From Dickeya chrysanthemi NCPPB 402 (GTDB taxonomy: Bacteria; Pseudomonadota; Gammaproteobacteria; Enterobacterales; Enterobacteriaceae): DNA of 64,000 bases. The stretch spans positions 1,896,367 through 1,960,366 of the forward strand of contig NZ_CM001974.1 in the NCBI RefSeq assembly GCF_000406105.1, given 5' to 3'. Of the stretch, positions 7,733 to 16,313 are shown one piece after another; the first letter of the stretch is position 1; every line of letters begins with the position of its first letter. The notes below the pieces were generated by a model. It had not been told where the DNA came from, made no database searches, and saw nothing but the letters and a program-made list of their open reading frames with translations. The position numbers were made by a program, and so were the translations under genes.

Positions 7733-10369
7733 TCAGCCGGTCGCTTCCGCCTCTTCCGGCAGGTACATCAGCACGTAAAAACGCGGCTGGCGACCGTCCA
7801 CCCGGATGGATTTACGCGTGTGTTTGCCGTCAGCGCCGGGCTTCAACATCCCGCTTTGTGCCAGCACGCGGGCAAAGTGGCGCACGTTAAACCCCCTGGC
7901 GATTTCCGCCTCAAAGGTGGCCGGGAAGGTGTAGAACACCATCGGTTCATCGTCGTGTTTGCCCTTGTCGCGGTAGCCCGCCAGCTCCCGAATGGGTAAA
8001 TCACGCGGGTCATACCCCACCGGCGCATAGCGGCTGAGGCCGTAAGTATTCAGAAAGGCTTCCGCCTGGGCGGTGATTTGCTGGTGCTCTTTGTTGCCGG
8101 TGCCGAATTCCTTAATCCAGGCATTGAAGCTGTGCTGTATCGCATCCCGGCACGCCTGCGGCTCCCAGCCGGTGACGGCCCGGCCCACCAGTAGCGCCGC
8201 TTCCAGAATGGCAAAGCGCTCCGCCACCCGGTGAACCTGCTCGCCGTAATCGGCAGGAATGAGGCTGCGCCAGCGGGTTTCCGCCTCGCTCACCGCCTGT
8301 ATGGCGTCCTCGCGGTGTTCGGCCAGATAGCGTATCCATGCCCGACCGGCTGCGCCGTAATGGGTGCGATACGCCGCTTTCAGCGCATCGGCGTGCGCCT
8401 TGCCGTCCGGGTAGCCGTGGAATTGCTGGGCCTTCTCCAGTGGCAGATTGAGCAGGCGCACCAGTTGTCCGGCTTTGGGGGGAATGCCGGCGCTGGCGAG
8501 AAAGGTTTCCATGTCCATTTCCCCGGTGCTAATTGCCACCGTGCGCCAGCGTTTCAGCTCCCGGTTGCCACCTTCCCGCGCCCCCTGCAATTTGCCGACG
8601 CCGTTAAACAGCGTGTAGGCCGAGGTGGACACCGACCGTGCATCACTTCCCTGGCCGACTTCATCCAGCGGCAGCAGGCCATCGTTATGGGCTTCAGCTT
8701 CGTTGGCGATACCGAGCGCGGTGCCGTACCAGGTCAGCTTCAGTGCCTGCGGGTCACCGTACAGGCTGGTGGCGACGTTGGCGGTGGTGGTTTTCCCGGC
8801 GCTCGACTGTTCATAGAAATGCAGCCCAAAGCCGTCCGAACCGGACAGACCAATCAGCGGCGCGGCCAGCGCGGCGGCAATGGCGGTCATCATCGACGGG
8901 TTGCCGGATGCCAGCCGGGCCACCGATTCGCGCCAGCTTTCCGCCGTGCCACTGATGCCGTAACCGGACGCGGTAGCGCTGCGGCCCCGGAACAGTACCG
9001 GGCGCGACGGGGTGCCGATGACTTCGCCATCCGGCATCAGGTACGCGCCGTACTGCCAGCCGGTGCTGTGGGCGATATGCCAGACCTCGCCGCTGTGCTG
9101 GCGCTGGAGCCAGTCGGCCAGAATAGCGCGTAGGTAGGGACGGGTGGTGACGGTCATGCCGCCCGCCTTGAGTGTGCGCCAGCCTTCGCGCTCGCCCACG
9201 TCTGCCAGCGGCAGCGCAGCGGTCACGGCCTGTGTCGCCCCGGCAGGCTGCCAGCGCAGGATAAGGTATTGCTCGGCGTCATCACGCCCGACGCCCACCA
9301 CCGCCAGCGGGGAACATAACCACTGCTCGTGCTGGATGATGTCGCCGCTGTCCCGGTCGGCTTTGGGCGTCACCCAATACACCCCGGTGGCGCGGCTGTC
9401 CACAAACGAGGCCAGCGGCTCGCGTCTGGCCGGTGGAGTGTCGTCGGTCGGCTGATACAGCGATGCCTGAAAGGCGCGGGTTGCCGCCTCGATACCGGCC
9501 TGTTGGCGGTAATCGTCCCAGTCGGCCTTTTCATCGGTCGGCGGCAGCGCCACCCAGCCGTTCACTTCGCGGGCGGCTTTCTCCGCCCACTGTTTGCCGG
9601 TGTTGGCCTTGCCCGGTGCGGTGTCGTTATCCGCCGCCACTATCAGCCGGGCAGCGGGAAAGCGTGTGCGCAGGGCGCGGGCCACCGGCAGCAGGTTTCC
9701 GGCGTCGATGGCGGCCACCGTCATGGCCGTTGGGTTCATCTGGCTGACACTCAGCGCGGTTGCCAGCCCTTCCGCCAAAATAACCGTGTCGGGGTGGGCA
9801 GGCGCAGTGACCGGGTGATACGCGCCGGTTTTGGCCGAATCGGTCAGCAACCGCTTTTTGCCATCCGGGGCGAGGGTTTGCGCTGCCGTGATGGTGCCCT
9901 CCGCTGTCTGTAACGCCAGCAACAGGCGGCCATCCGGTAGCAGTGGGTACGTGGCTGCCAGCCCTTTCCCGGCCAGATAGGCCGATACACCGGGCACCGC
10001 CTGACGCGCCAGCGCCTGATAGCGTTGCAGAAAGCGCTGGCGTTTGGCGGCGGGGGTGTCTGCTGGCGCAGCGACAGAAGACGCTGGCAGCGTGCCGACC
10101 ACCCCCGCCACCAGCCGGGCGGCAGCGGTGATATCGCACTGCCTGACTTTCTGCACCAGTTCGAGGCCGTCACCGGCCCCGCACTGGTTACAGAAATGCG
10201 CCCCGCGCCCGTCATCATCAAAGCGGAAGCGGTCTTTGCCGCCGCACGCCGGACAGGGGGCGTGCTGGCGGGCATTGTCGGGAACCGTAATCCCCAGTTG
10301 GGCCAGTACCGCCCGCCAGCGCCCTTGCGCCGCACTGGCGGTATCGCGGATCAGGTCGATATTACGCAT
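7733..10369 (-). CDS. P4-alpha-like primase/helicase (zinc finger, TOPRIM, DUF927)
   Basis: 878 residues. The N-terminus has a primase-type zinc motif with cysteines 39, 42, 60 and 63 (CPACGGKDRFRF, then CNQC). A TOPRIM segment follows with AEGLATALS and IVAADNDTA, and then a DUF927 region with IAHSTGWQYG and a Walker A loop SSAGKTTT and acidic LPLDEVGQG. It should prime and unwind DNA at the element's own origin, like phage P4 alpha, though P4 alpha itself carries a different helicase domain. The start codon overlaps the stop of the 66-aa gene by 8 nt, so translation is probably coupled. An iteron cluster follows the gene, as expected for a self-replicating satellite. No disruption is visible. 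Confidence 0.88.
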   Translation of the reverse strand: MRNIDLIRDTASAAQGRWRAVLAQLGITVPDNARQHAPCPACGGKDRFRFDDDGRGAHFCNQCGAGDGLELVQKVRQCDITAAARLVAGVVGTLPASSVAAPADTPAAKRQRFLQRYQALARQAVPGVSAYLAGKGLAATYPLLPDGRLLLALQTAEGTITAAQTLAPDGKKRLLTDSAKTGAYHPVTAPAHPDTVILAEGLATALSVSQMNPTAMTVAAIDAGNLLPVARALRTRFPAARLIVAADNDTAPGKANTGKQWAEKAAREVNGWVALPPTDEKADWDDYRQQAGIEAATRAFQASLYQPTDDTPPARREPLASFVDSRATGVYWVTPKADRDSGDIIQHEQWLCSPLAVVGVGRDDAEQYLILRWQPAGATQAVTAALPLADVGEREGWRTLKAGGMTVTTRPYLRAILADWLQRQHSGEVWHIAHSTGWQYGAYLMPDGEVIGTPSRPVLFRGRSATASGYGISGTAESWRESVARLASGNPSMMTAIAAALAAPLIGLSGSDGFGLHFYEQSSAGKTTTANVATSLYGDPQALKLTWYGTALGIANEAEAHNDGLLPLDEVGQGSDARSVSTSAYTLFNGVGKLQGAREGGNRELKRWRTVAISTGEMDMETFLASAGIPPKAGQLVRLLNLPLEKAQQFHGYPDGKAHADALKAAYRTHYGAAGRAWIRYLAEHREDAIQAVSEAETRWRSLIPADYGEQVHRVAERFAILEAALLVGRAVTGWEPQACRDAIQHSFNAWIKEFGTGNKEHQQITAQAEAFLNTYGLSRYAPVGYDPRDLPIRELAGYRDKGKHDDEPMVFYTFPATFEAEIARGFNVRHFARVLAQSGMLKPGADGKHTRKSIRVDGRQPRFYVLMYLPEEAEATG

Positions 10370-10562
10370 CGGCCCGCTCCTCCAGCATCAGCGGGGTTTG
10401 TTGCTCCTGCAAATGGGTGCGATAAAGGCAATCAAGGCGCTCCCACAGTATAAACATCAGGATCTCTTTGGCCTCTGGCTGCTCCAGTTCGACGATGGCA
10501 TACGCCAGCGCCCGGCACTGGTCGATAATTTCTTCCAGCTCCAGTGGGGTGTTATCAAACAT
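10362..10562 (-). CDS. Small satellite protein, 66 aa, coupled to the primase gene
   Basis: MFDNTPLELEEIIDQC onward, an acidic helical protein rich in Glu, Leu and Ala. The start at 10562 is chosen because a strong AGGAGGT ribosome binding site lies 7 nt upstream; a much longer frame reaching 11231 runs through the operator region and the antisense of another gene and is not credible. It overlaps the Icd-like gene upstream by 8 nt and the primase gene downstream by 8 nt, so the three form one translationally coupled operon. No domain recognised; similar small genes precede alpha in P4-like elements. Confidence 0.65.
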   Translation of the reverse strand: MFDNTPLELEEIIDQCRALAYAIVELEQPEAKEILMFILWERLDCLYRTHLQEQQTPLMLEERADA

Positions 10563-10755
10563 GGCGCACCTCCTGAACTGGCAGGCGACCGGCAAAGACC
10601 AGAATAAAATCTGGCTCCAGATGGCGGCGGGCTTCGGCTTCGCTGCGGGCTTCAACGGCAAGCGGGCGGGGAACAGTATTTGGCGAGTGACGCCGCAGCG
10701 CCAGGAAGCGATACTGAAATTTGGGGCGAGTTTGGGTAGACTGTGAACCAGCCAT
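10555..10755 (-). CDS. Icd-like host cell-division inhibitor
   Basis: 66 residues with KFQYRFLALRRHSPNTVPRP, then EAEARRHLEPDFIL and FAGRLPVQEV, the pattern of Icd-like proteins in P4-like satellites. The founding P1 and P4-type proteins block host cell division when expressed from the immunity region; activity here is inferred from similarity only. ATG 10755 has GGAGGT about 6 nt upstream. First gene of the operon leading to the primase, and its promoter must lie in or near the palindromes at 10847-10880. Confidence 0.65.
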   Translation of the reverse strand: MAGSQSTQTRPKFQYRFLALRRHSPNTVPRPLAVEARSEAEARRHLEPDFILVFAGRLPVQEVRHV

Positions 10756-10846
10756 AGTGTTACCTCCGATAACATTGTGGTCAGAGGCCCGGTATGTGTT
10801 GCTGCACTGCCGGGCTTCGTTATGTCAACCTTGGATGGAATCAAGG

Positions 10847-10880
10847 TGTGTGCACACATTAAGTTATGGTGTGCGCACAC
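10847..10880. promoter_or_regulatory. Two palindromes between divergent satellite genes, candidate operators
   Basis: TGTGTGCACACA (10847-10858) and GTGTGCGCACAC (10869-10880) are each perfect 12-bp palindromes with centres 22 bp apart, two helical turns. They lie between the Icd-primase operon (minus strand) and the YlcI/YnfO-like gene (plus strand), the right place for a shared operator bound cooperatively on one DNA face. Confidence 0.6.
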
Positions 10881-10944
10881 GTCAAGGTTTTTAATCCTCA
10901 CCACTTTACGTATAGTGTTATCACCTTCTTTAACGGAGTTAGGC

Positions 10945-11136
10945 ATGGCAACCGGTAATAACAACAATAAATCCATTAAAAAAGGAATCCGCTTTCCGCA
11001 TGAACTCATCGACGAGATCGACGCCAGCGTAGAGCGGGAGAAAGCCGATAACCCGAACGCCAATTTTTCCGCCTGGGTGCTGGATGCCTGCGGGCGTAAG
11101 CTGGACGCCGAAAAGCGCGATAAATCAAAAAAATAA
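10945..11136 (+). CDS. YlcI/YnfO family small protein
   Basis: 63 residues from ATG 10945, which is preceded by ACGGAGTTAGG. The sequence MATGNNNNKSIKKGIRFPHE then LIDEIDASVEREK and FSAWVLDACGRKL matches the YlcI/YnfO (DUF3950) family found in prophages and satellites. The basic-beta-like start followed by two helices resembles ribbon-helix-helix repressors, so it may bind the palindromes just upstream; that is inference. It is the only gene of the satellite on the plus strand. A longer frame from 10777 includes the operator region and is unlikely. Confidence 0.7.
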   Translation: MATGNNNNKSIKKGIRFPHELIDEIDASVEREKADNPNANFSAWVLDACGRKLDAEKRDKSKK

Positions 11137-11326
11137 GCACCGCTGGTGTGGCTGGCAGAATAGGGCGTTGCTCTGTTTTGGGCGAAAGTCAGCCCCTGAC
11201 CGCGAACGGCCATAAATGGCGATGACATCATGAGTTAAACTCCGGTTGGTCGGTAATTGAATCGAAATAAGATCAAAACGGTGGCGACGGCGGTGTTATT
11301 CAGCCTCCGCGCCTGTGCCTGACGGG

Positions 11327-11539
11327 TTAATTCCCGGATTGCTGATCGCGTTCAGCAATCCGTTGTGACAGCCAGGTGTTAACCTCATCTTCAAACCAAC
11401 CTACGCGGCGCAGGCCAATACGAAAGCCTTTCGGGAATTCCCCGGCGTTGATCATTTCCTGAAAGCTGCTGTCAGAGCTGACACGCAAAATAGCTTTCAC
11501 TTCTTTTTTCAGCAGGATTTTTCTTTCTAACAGACTCAT
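11327..11539 (-). CDS. AlpA-family transcriptional regulator
   Basis: 70 residues, MSLLERKILLKKEVKAILRV, with the typical FPKGFRIGLRRVGWFEDEVNTWL segment of AlpA/MerR-type winged helix regulators. AlpA of CP4-57 activates excisionase and integrase expression; P4 Vis is a related regulator and excisionase. Start taken at ATG 11539, with GGAGAT 8-9 nt upstream; a TTG two codons earlier is possible. It stands between integrase copy 2 and the replication genes, as in other P4-like elements. Confidence 0.8.
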   Translation of the reverse strand: MSLLERKILLKKEVKAILRVSSDSSFQEMINAGEFPKGFRIGLRRVGWFEDEVNTWLSQRIAERDQQSGN

Positions 11540-11726
11540 AAACAAGGATCTCCAGTAAAACCGATGCTATCCGTTCGGTACGAATAGTTAACCGGGATTA
11601 CCGGTCAAAGTGTGGTAAGTCGGGGGAAATAGTTGGCTGGGTCAGAAATAGAGTTAGGTAATGAGTGGTGCTGGTTTGGTAACGGCCAGAATCTGATCTG
11701 GCCGTTACTCTGTCTGTGATCGTCAA

Positions 11727-12395
11727 TTATGCGTCTGAGTTAAGCGACATGGCTGCCAGCGCTTCGCCAATTAACTTACGAAAAGATTCTGTTTTGTCGG
11801 GTTCACCGGTGCCGAATGCGCAACTCACCGCAAGCGCTGCATCTTCCGCCAGTTTTTTCTGATTCAGCTTGTTGCCCCACTTATAAACACCACCACTTTT
11901 ACCTTCAAGCGCCTTTGCCAAACCCGCGATAAGAAGTAATGCGGTATCACGATTGGCGAATTCACCCCAATTTTCTGGTAATGGCGTGTCTTTTTTGGGA
12001 TCGGAAAAGCCATACCAGGGTGAATCATCAGCAAGTAATTGGTTAGCCCACGGCCAAATCTCGGTAGCCAGGAAGGTGGCATCGTGAATTTCCGTGTTCT
12101 GATTGATAGTGTCTACGTCAATCTTGGTTGTCCAAATGTTGGTGGTGTCGCCCCATGCGTGCGTCGCTGAGGCGCGGATCGGTTTTATTACGCCAAATCT
12201 GACCGCCTGAAAAATGGTTTGTAGATAGTTTTCGGTTTCAGCTTCATGGTGGTAATAGGGAACGGAGTCAGGCAGGAAGTCATCAACGCAGTAAGAGACA
12301 GGCGCATCTTCGTTACCTTGCGATGCCATAACGCTAGCAACCTGTTGTGCTGTGACCTCGATCAGTCCCCGCATGTGTCTGGGTATTTTCAGCAT
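11727..12395 (-). CDS. Unknown cargo protein, 222 aa
   Basis: I do not recognise this protein. It starts MLKIPRHMRGLIEVTAQQVA, is soluble, without membrane segments or signal peptide, and contains a Trp-rich middle (EIWPWANQLLADDSPWYGF) and a C-terminal part with many Lys, Ala and Glu. It lies between AlpA and integrase copy 2, a spot where P4-like satellites often carry accessory cargo. It could be a defence or fitness gene, but nothing in the sequence shows a catalytic motif. Confidence 0.55.
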   Translation of the reverse strand: MLKIPRHMRGLIEVTAQQVASVMASQGNEDAPVSYCVDDFLPDSVPYYHHEAETENYLQTIFQAVRFGVIKPIRASATHAWGDTTNIWTTKIDVDTINQNTEIHDATFLATEIWPWANQLLADDSPWYGFSDPKKDTPLPENWGEFANRDTALLLIAGLAKALEGKSGGVYKWGNKLNQKKLAEDAALAVSCAFGTGEPDKTESFRKLIGEALAAMSLNSDA

Positions 12396-12540
12396 ATTCC
12401 CTCGGCTAGAGTGTCGAATGCAAAGGCTCGTGGTGATAGGGCCAGTGCAATGTACTGGTTTCTATCGGTTTTCACCGGATAGCGCCATTTTAGGAAGTGC
12501 TGTAACAGGAATCAACAAATAACTGTATAAATAAACAGTA

Positions 12541-13791
12541 TTAGGCGTTAATCACTCGTAGCCCTTTTGCGCCGTCTGCGGCCATCGCCTTACCGGTGGC
12601 GGCGGTTTCAACAAACTCACCCCACCAGCACATCAGTACCTTGCGTTGCTCCAGATAGGTGGAACGGTTGTAGGCGCGGCGCACTTCATTGGTGTCAACG
12701 TGAGCTAGCGCGGCTTCGATGACGTCCGGCGGGAAGCCTGCTTCGTTGGCGGCGGTGCTGAAGATAGCGCGCAAGCCGTGGGACACCAGCACGCCTTTGT
12801 AACCCATGCGACGCAATGCGGCGTTAGCGGTTTGGCTGTTCATCGGCTGTTTCGGGTCTTTAGCGGAAGGGAACAGATATTCCCGGTGGCCGCTGATTGG
12901 CTTCATGGCGTCCAGAATGGCTAACGCTTGTGGGGGCAGGGGAATGACGTGCTCGCGGCGCATCTTCATGCGGCCTGCCGGGATTGTCCAGGTGTTCTGC
13001 GTAAGGTCTAGCTCGCTCCAGCGGGTTTCTGCGGCTTCAGCCGGGCGAGCGACGGTCAACAATTGCCATTCAATCAATAACCGGGTTTGTAGCTCGATGC
13101 TGGCGACCGATAGCGTTTTCATCAGGCCAGGTAATGCCTCTGGCCGGATGGTCGGCATATGGGTTTTCACCGGCGTCTGAAACGCTTTGCGGATCTTTGC
13201 TGCCGGGTTAGCCGGTATCAGGCCGGAGTTAACGGCATAGTCCATCACTTCGTTGATGCGCTGGCTAATCCGTTTAACGGTTTCCAGTTTGCCACTGGCC
13301 TGTATCGGTTCCAGCGCGGTGATGAAATGGCGCGCGGTAAGTTGGCTGATAGGCTGGTTTGCGATGAACGGGAACACGTATTTTTCCAATGAGCGCCAGA
13401 TATCTTTGATGGTGTTCGCGGCCAGCGGTTGAGATTTTTTTACTTCATACCAGTCGGCGGCGACTTTGGCGAACGTGTTCAGGCTGATTGCCTGCTCTTG
13501 TTCGCGCTGCTGTTGCTGGTGGAATTGCGGATCGATGCCTTTTTCTAAAAGTGCTTTGGCTGCTTCGCGCATTTAGCGAGCGTTGGCCAAAGAGAGCGCT
13601 GGATAATTGCCAAAGGTGAGCGTAGTCCGCTTTTTGGTCTGTGGATGGTAATAGCGAAAGCGCCAGGTTTTTGTACCAGATGGTTTGACGAACAGCAGCA
13701 GCCCGCCGCCGTCATGCAATGACAATTCTTTATCCGTCGCTTTGGCGGCTTTGACTTCCGTGTTGGTGAGGGGCTTTGCCTGAATTGCCAT
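12541..13791 (-). pseudogene. P4-type tyrosine integrase, copy 2, interrupted by a nonsense codon
   Basis: Full-length integrase frame of about 416 codons from ATG 13791 (MAIQAKPLTNTEVKAAK) to the stop at 12541. After SLANAR the codon TAA stands where copy 1 has CAA (Gln), splitting it into 72 and 343 codons; a single C to T change on the coding strand explains it. All catalytic landmarks are present in the long part: TVARPAEAAETRW, HGLRAIFSTAAN and RRAYNRSTYLEQR, followed by the normal C-terminus ending LRVINA. It lies next to tRNA-Pro, reading away from it, the usual position for an integrase that used the 3' end of this tRNA. An internal ATG directly after the stop could give a protein lacking the N-terminal arm-binding region, probably not integration-competent. 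Confidence 0.88.
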
Positions 13792-13801
13792 GATCGTTTC
13801 C

Positions 13802-13857
13802 TTTGGGACTACGGTTTTATGGGACTATGCCGAGTTAGTCCCAAATGTAGTCCCAAA
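13802..13857. repeat. Four TAGTCCCA motifs in inverted array upstream of integrase copy 2
   Basis: TTTGGGACTAC (13802-13812) and TGGGACTA (13820-13827) are mirrored by TTAGTCCCAAA (13835-13845) and TGTAGTCCCAAA (13846-13857). The same core precedes integrase copy 1. The array lies between the integrase start and the tRNA, where arm sites and the integrase promoter are expected. Confidence 0.55.
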
Positions 13858-13903
13858 GTTTCCGGCTGTAAACGGGGTATCCCGGCAGATAACAGGCAAC
13901 AAA

Positions 13904-13934
13904 AAACCCGCAAACTCAGAGAGGATGCGGGTTT
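13904..13934 (-). terminator. Rho-independent terminator of tRNA-Pro
   Basis: On the minus strand AAACCCGCA and TGCGGGTTT form a 9-bp stem, followed by a T run (complement of 13901-13906). It follows the tRNA by about 45 bp. Confidence 0.8.
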
Positions 13935-13978
13935 CTGTGGGGTTTCCGTCAGTAACCGGTACTTACGGAAGTAGTATT

Positions 13979-14055
13979 TGGTCGGCACGAGAGGATTTGA
14001 ACCTCCGACCCCCGACACCCCATGACGGTGCGCTACCAGGCTGCGCTACGTGCCG
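13979..14055 (-). tRNA. proL: tRNA-Pro (anticodon GGG)
   Basis: 77 nt, beginning CGGCACGTAGCGCAGCCTGG and ending with encoded CCA. Acceptor ends CGGCACG and CGTGCCG pair, the T arm has GGAGGTTCAAATCC, and the anticodon GGG is at 14019-14021 (complement). It matches E. coli proL as far as I remember. P4-type integrases often use tRNA 3' ends as attachment sites, which explains the island beginning next to it. I could not find a second copy of its 3' end in the window, so the far attachment site is outside or lost. Confidence 0.96.
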
Positions 14056-14133
14056 ATGCTATGGGCCGCTATACTACCGTTTCCTGACTCGATTGCAATA
14101 GCCGCCCCAAACGACTGCTTTAGATTTAGGCAG

Positions 14134-15906
14134 TTAGTTGGCAATAAATCGCCGTTCAGTCGTCAACACTTGCAAGAGCAGCCCTAACTGCGGTTTTTCA
14201 TTCGGTAACAGCCGGCCGTTGGCGTCATACGCGCGGTAGTTGCCGTTGCGACCTAACAGGATGACTTGTTGCGGTGTGACAATGGTCAGCGAATTGCCGT
14301 CTCCATTGAGCAGCCAGTTGGTTCGCCGCTCAGCGCTGAACAAGTCCTCACCTTGGGAGTAATCTTCCGCTGCGGTTTTCACATGCAGCAGGCGTTGCAT
14401 CAGCGTGGTCATCACGTCTTTCGGGTCGGTCATTTTGCTGATGGTCTGCGCCGGGGTTTCCGGCCAGTGCACCACCAGCGGCACCTGTCGGTGTTCGCGG
14501 TTCATCGGCGACGGGTCGTCGTCTTTGAGGCGCTCGGCGCTGCTTTGCTCGGCGGTAATCACCACCACCGTTTTATCGAGCAGGTTTTTCTCCCGCAATG
14601 TAGTGATGATGCGGTCGATCTGCTCATCAATACTGGCGGTATCCTGACGGTAGCGACGTTGCTGTTCACCGGCGGCAAGCGGGCGACCGTTGCTGCCCGT
14701 GGTCGCGTGGTTGAACTCGATGAACGAGAACCAGGGAGAGCGGGTACCGGTATTGTTGTCCAGCCATTTGAGCCATTGCGTGGTGATGGCGTCATCGCTT
14801 TGTGGTTGTGCCGGCGGCAGCGAGAAGTCGGACAACAGCGCCTGACGGTACAACGGGCTGCTGAATCCGCTGGCGGAGAACAGGCCAAACTGGTAACCCT
14901 GCTGGCTCAAGGCGTCGATCAGCGCAGACGGTTTGCTGCTGCCGAGTATGCCGTCCATGTAGGTGGTGGAGATACCATAAAACAGGTTGAACAAGCCGCC
15001 GTCTTGCTGGGTTCCGGCGCTGAAATGGTTGCTGAAGCGTACGTTTTCTTCAGCGAAGCGTGCCAGATTGGGCATGGAATGGGGCGTATCCTGATCCGGT
15101 ACGCTGTCCAGCACCACCAGCAGCAGGTTATAGCCGCTGCCGGCATCACGGAAGCGGATGTCGCTGAGCGGATATTCCACCGACACCGCATCCGGGTTGC
15201 CCTGCAACGCCAGACGACGCTCATATTCCTGTGCGTTGAGCAGACCGTGTTTTTCCAGAAAACGGCGTGCCGTCATCGGGTAGGAAAGCGGTAAATTGGC
15301 GCGTTGCATGGTAATCGGGCGGTAGAAGTTGGCGTCAGCCCAGATATACATCAAATGCGACAGGCAAAACGCAGCGATGAAAACCGTCGCCATCGGCCTG
15401 GCGAAGTGGCGTCGGTTCAGGCTGCGCAGCTTTTGCCAGCACCAGGTGCCGAATAACATCTCCACCATGAAGATCACCGGCACGCTGATGAACAGCAACT
15501 GCCAGTCACGCACCATCTCACTCTGGTCCGGGTTGGTGACCAGATCCCATACCGTCATGTTCAGGTGAAGATGGAAACGGCTGAACACGGCGGCATCGAC
15601 AATCAGCAGTGTTTGGCCGGCGGTGGCGAGCGCGGCAGACAGGAAGCGCAGCAGTCGCTGCGACATCACAATAAATGTCAGCGGGAAAATGATCAGCAGG
15701 TAGGCGGAAAAACCGATAAAGCTGAAATGCCCTAGCCAGCTCACCAGAGAATAGACTCGCCCGGCCAGCGACGACGGCCAGTCGGCAACAAACAGATAGC
15801 GGCTACCCAGCCCCAGAGCGAGCAGAATGTTAAACAGGGCGAACCAGTGCCCCCAGCTGATCATCTGGGAGACTTTTTCACGGTAGCGCGGACGGTTGGT
15901 TACCAT
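14134..15906 (-). CDS. yejM: Inner-membrane sulfatase-fold protein YejM (LapC/PbgA)
   Basis: 590 residues. About five hydrophobic segments in the first 190 residues are followed by a large periplasmic sulfatase-like domain (LLLVVLDSVPDQ onward, NHFSAGTQQDGGLF, ITAEQSS). In E. coli YejM senses periplasmic lipopolysaccharide and protects LpxC from LapB/FtsH proteolysis, adjusting LPS synthesis; cardiolipin binding has also been reported. The metal-binding residues of true sulfatases are only partly kept in this family. It follows yejL by 14 nt and is probably co-transcribed with it, as in E. coli. Confidence 0.95.
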   Translation of the reverse strand: MVTNRPRYREKVSQMISWGHWFALFNILLALGLGSRYLFVADWPSSLAGRVYSLVSWLGHFSFIGFSAYLLIIFPLTFIVMSQRLLRFLSAALATAGQTLLIVDAAVFSRFHLHLNMTVWDLVTNPDQSEMVRDWQLLFISVPVIFMVEMLFGTWCWQKLRSLNRRHFARPMATVFIAAFCLSHLMYIWADANFYRPITMQRANLPLSYPMTARRFLEKHGLLNAQEYERRLALQGNPDAVSVEYPLSDIRFRDAGSGYNLLLVVLDSVPDQDTPHSMPNLARFAEENVRFSNHFSAGTQQDGGLFNLFYGISTTYMDGILGSSKPSALIDALSQQGYQFGLFSASGFSSPLYRQALLSDFSLPPAQPQSDDAITTQWLKWLDNNTGTRSPWFSFIEFNHATTGSNGRPLAAGEQQRRYRQDTASIDEQIDRIITTLREKNLLDKTVVVITAEQSSAERLKDDDPSPMNREHRQVPLVVHWPETPAQTISKMTDPKDVMTTLMQRLLHVKTAAEDYSQGEDLFSAERRTNWLLNGDGNSLTIVTPQQVILLGRNGNYRAYDANGRLLPNEKPQLGLLLQVLTTERRFIAN

Positions 15907-15920
15907 AAACGGGCCGGTAC

Positions 15921-16151
15921 TCAGTGGATGTCGTTGGTTTTGATAGACGCCTGCAATGCGTCGGCAAACGAAGCAGCCAGCGCTTCGCGTTGTTTCGGAT
16001 TAGCGATGCTGGTATTGAGCAGATTAGTGACCATGTTGCCGAGCACCATCAGTGCGAGATCGGTCGGGGTGTGGTGCTTTTCCAGCACATTGACCAAATC
16101 AGTCAGCAATTGTTCGATTTGTTCGTCACTATAACGGGATGATTGTGGCAT
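15921..16151 (-). CDS. yejL: YejL family protein (UPF0352)
   Basis: 76 residues, [20 protein letters not shown], with the family segment [19 protein letters not shown] and C-terminal FADALQAS. An all-helical small protein of unknown molecular role, always next to yejM and divergent from yejK in enterobacteria. The same length as the family norm. Confidence 0.93.
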   Translation of the reverse strand: MPQSSRYSDEQIEQLLTDLVNVLEKHHTPTDLALMVLGNMVTNLLNTSIANPKQREALAASFADALQASIKTNDIH

Positions 16152-16313
16152 AAAATCATGAATCTCTGATGATGAAAGGCCAATATATTACCGTATAGGG
16201 GCGTGCTTTTCCGCACTTTTATCAACGCCGCTCGCCAGAATCCGGTTGCTTTAAGTTGCATACCGGCACACCAGGTGCTTGAATACGCGCCTTACCAGTA
16301 AGGAGAGTTTATC

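Noticed and set aside
8231..9133. A 300-codon frame on the plus strand inside the primase gene
   Set aside because: Shadow of the GC-rich primase gene; no domain, and the opposite strand encodes clear motifs.
10362..11231. A 289-codon frame on the minus strand
   Set aside because: Only its last 66 codons, with a strong ribosome binding site, look real; the rest runs through operators and antisense to the YlcI/YnfO-like gene.
13979..14055. A search for the matching attachment site at the left side of the island
   Set aside because: No second copy of the tRNA-Pro 3' end was found by eye in positions 1-2200, so no att pair is claimed.
14266..15294. A 342-codon frame antisense to yejM
   Set aside because: Mirror of a conserved gene with no family resemblance of its own.
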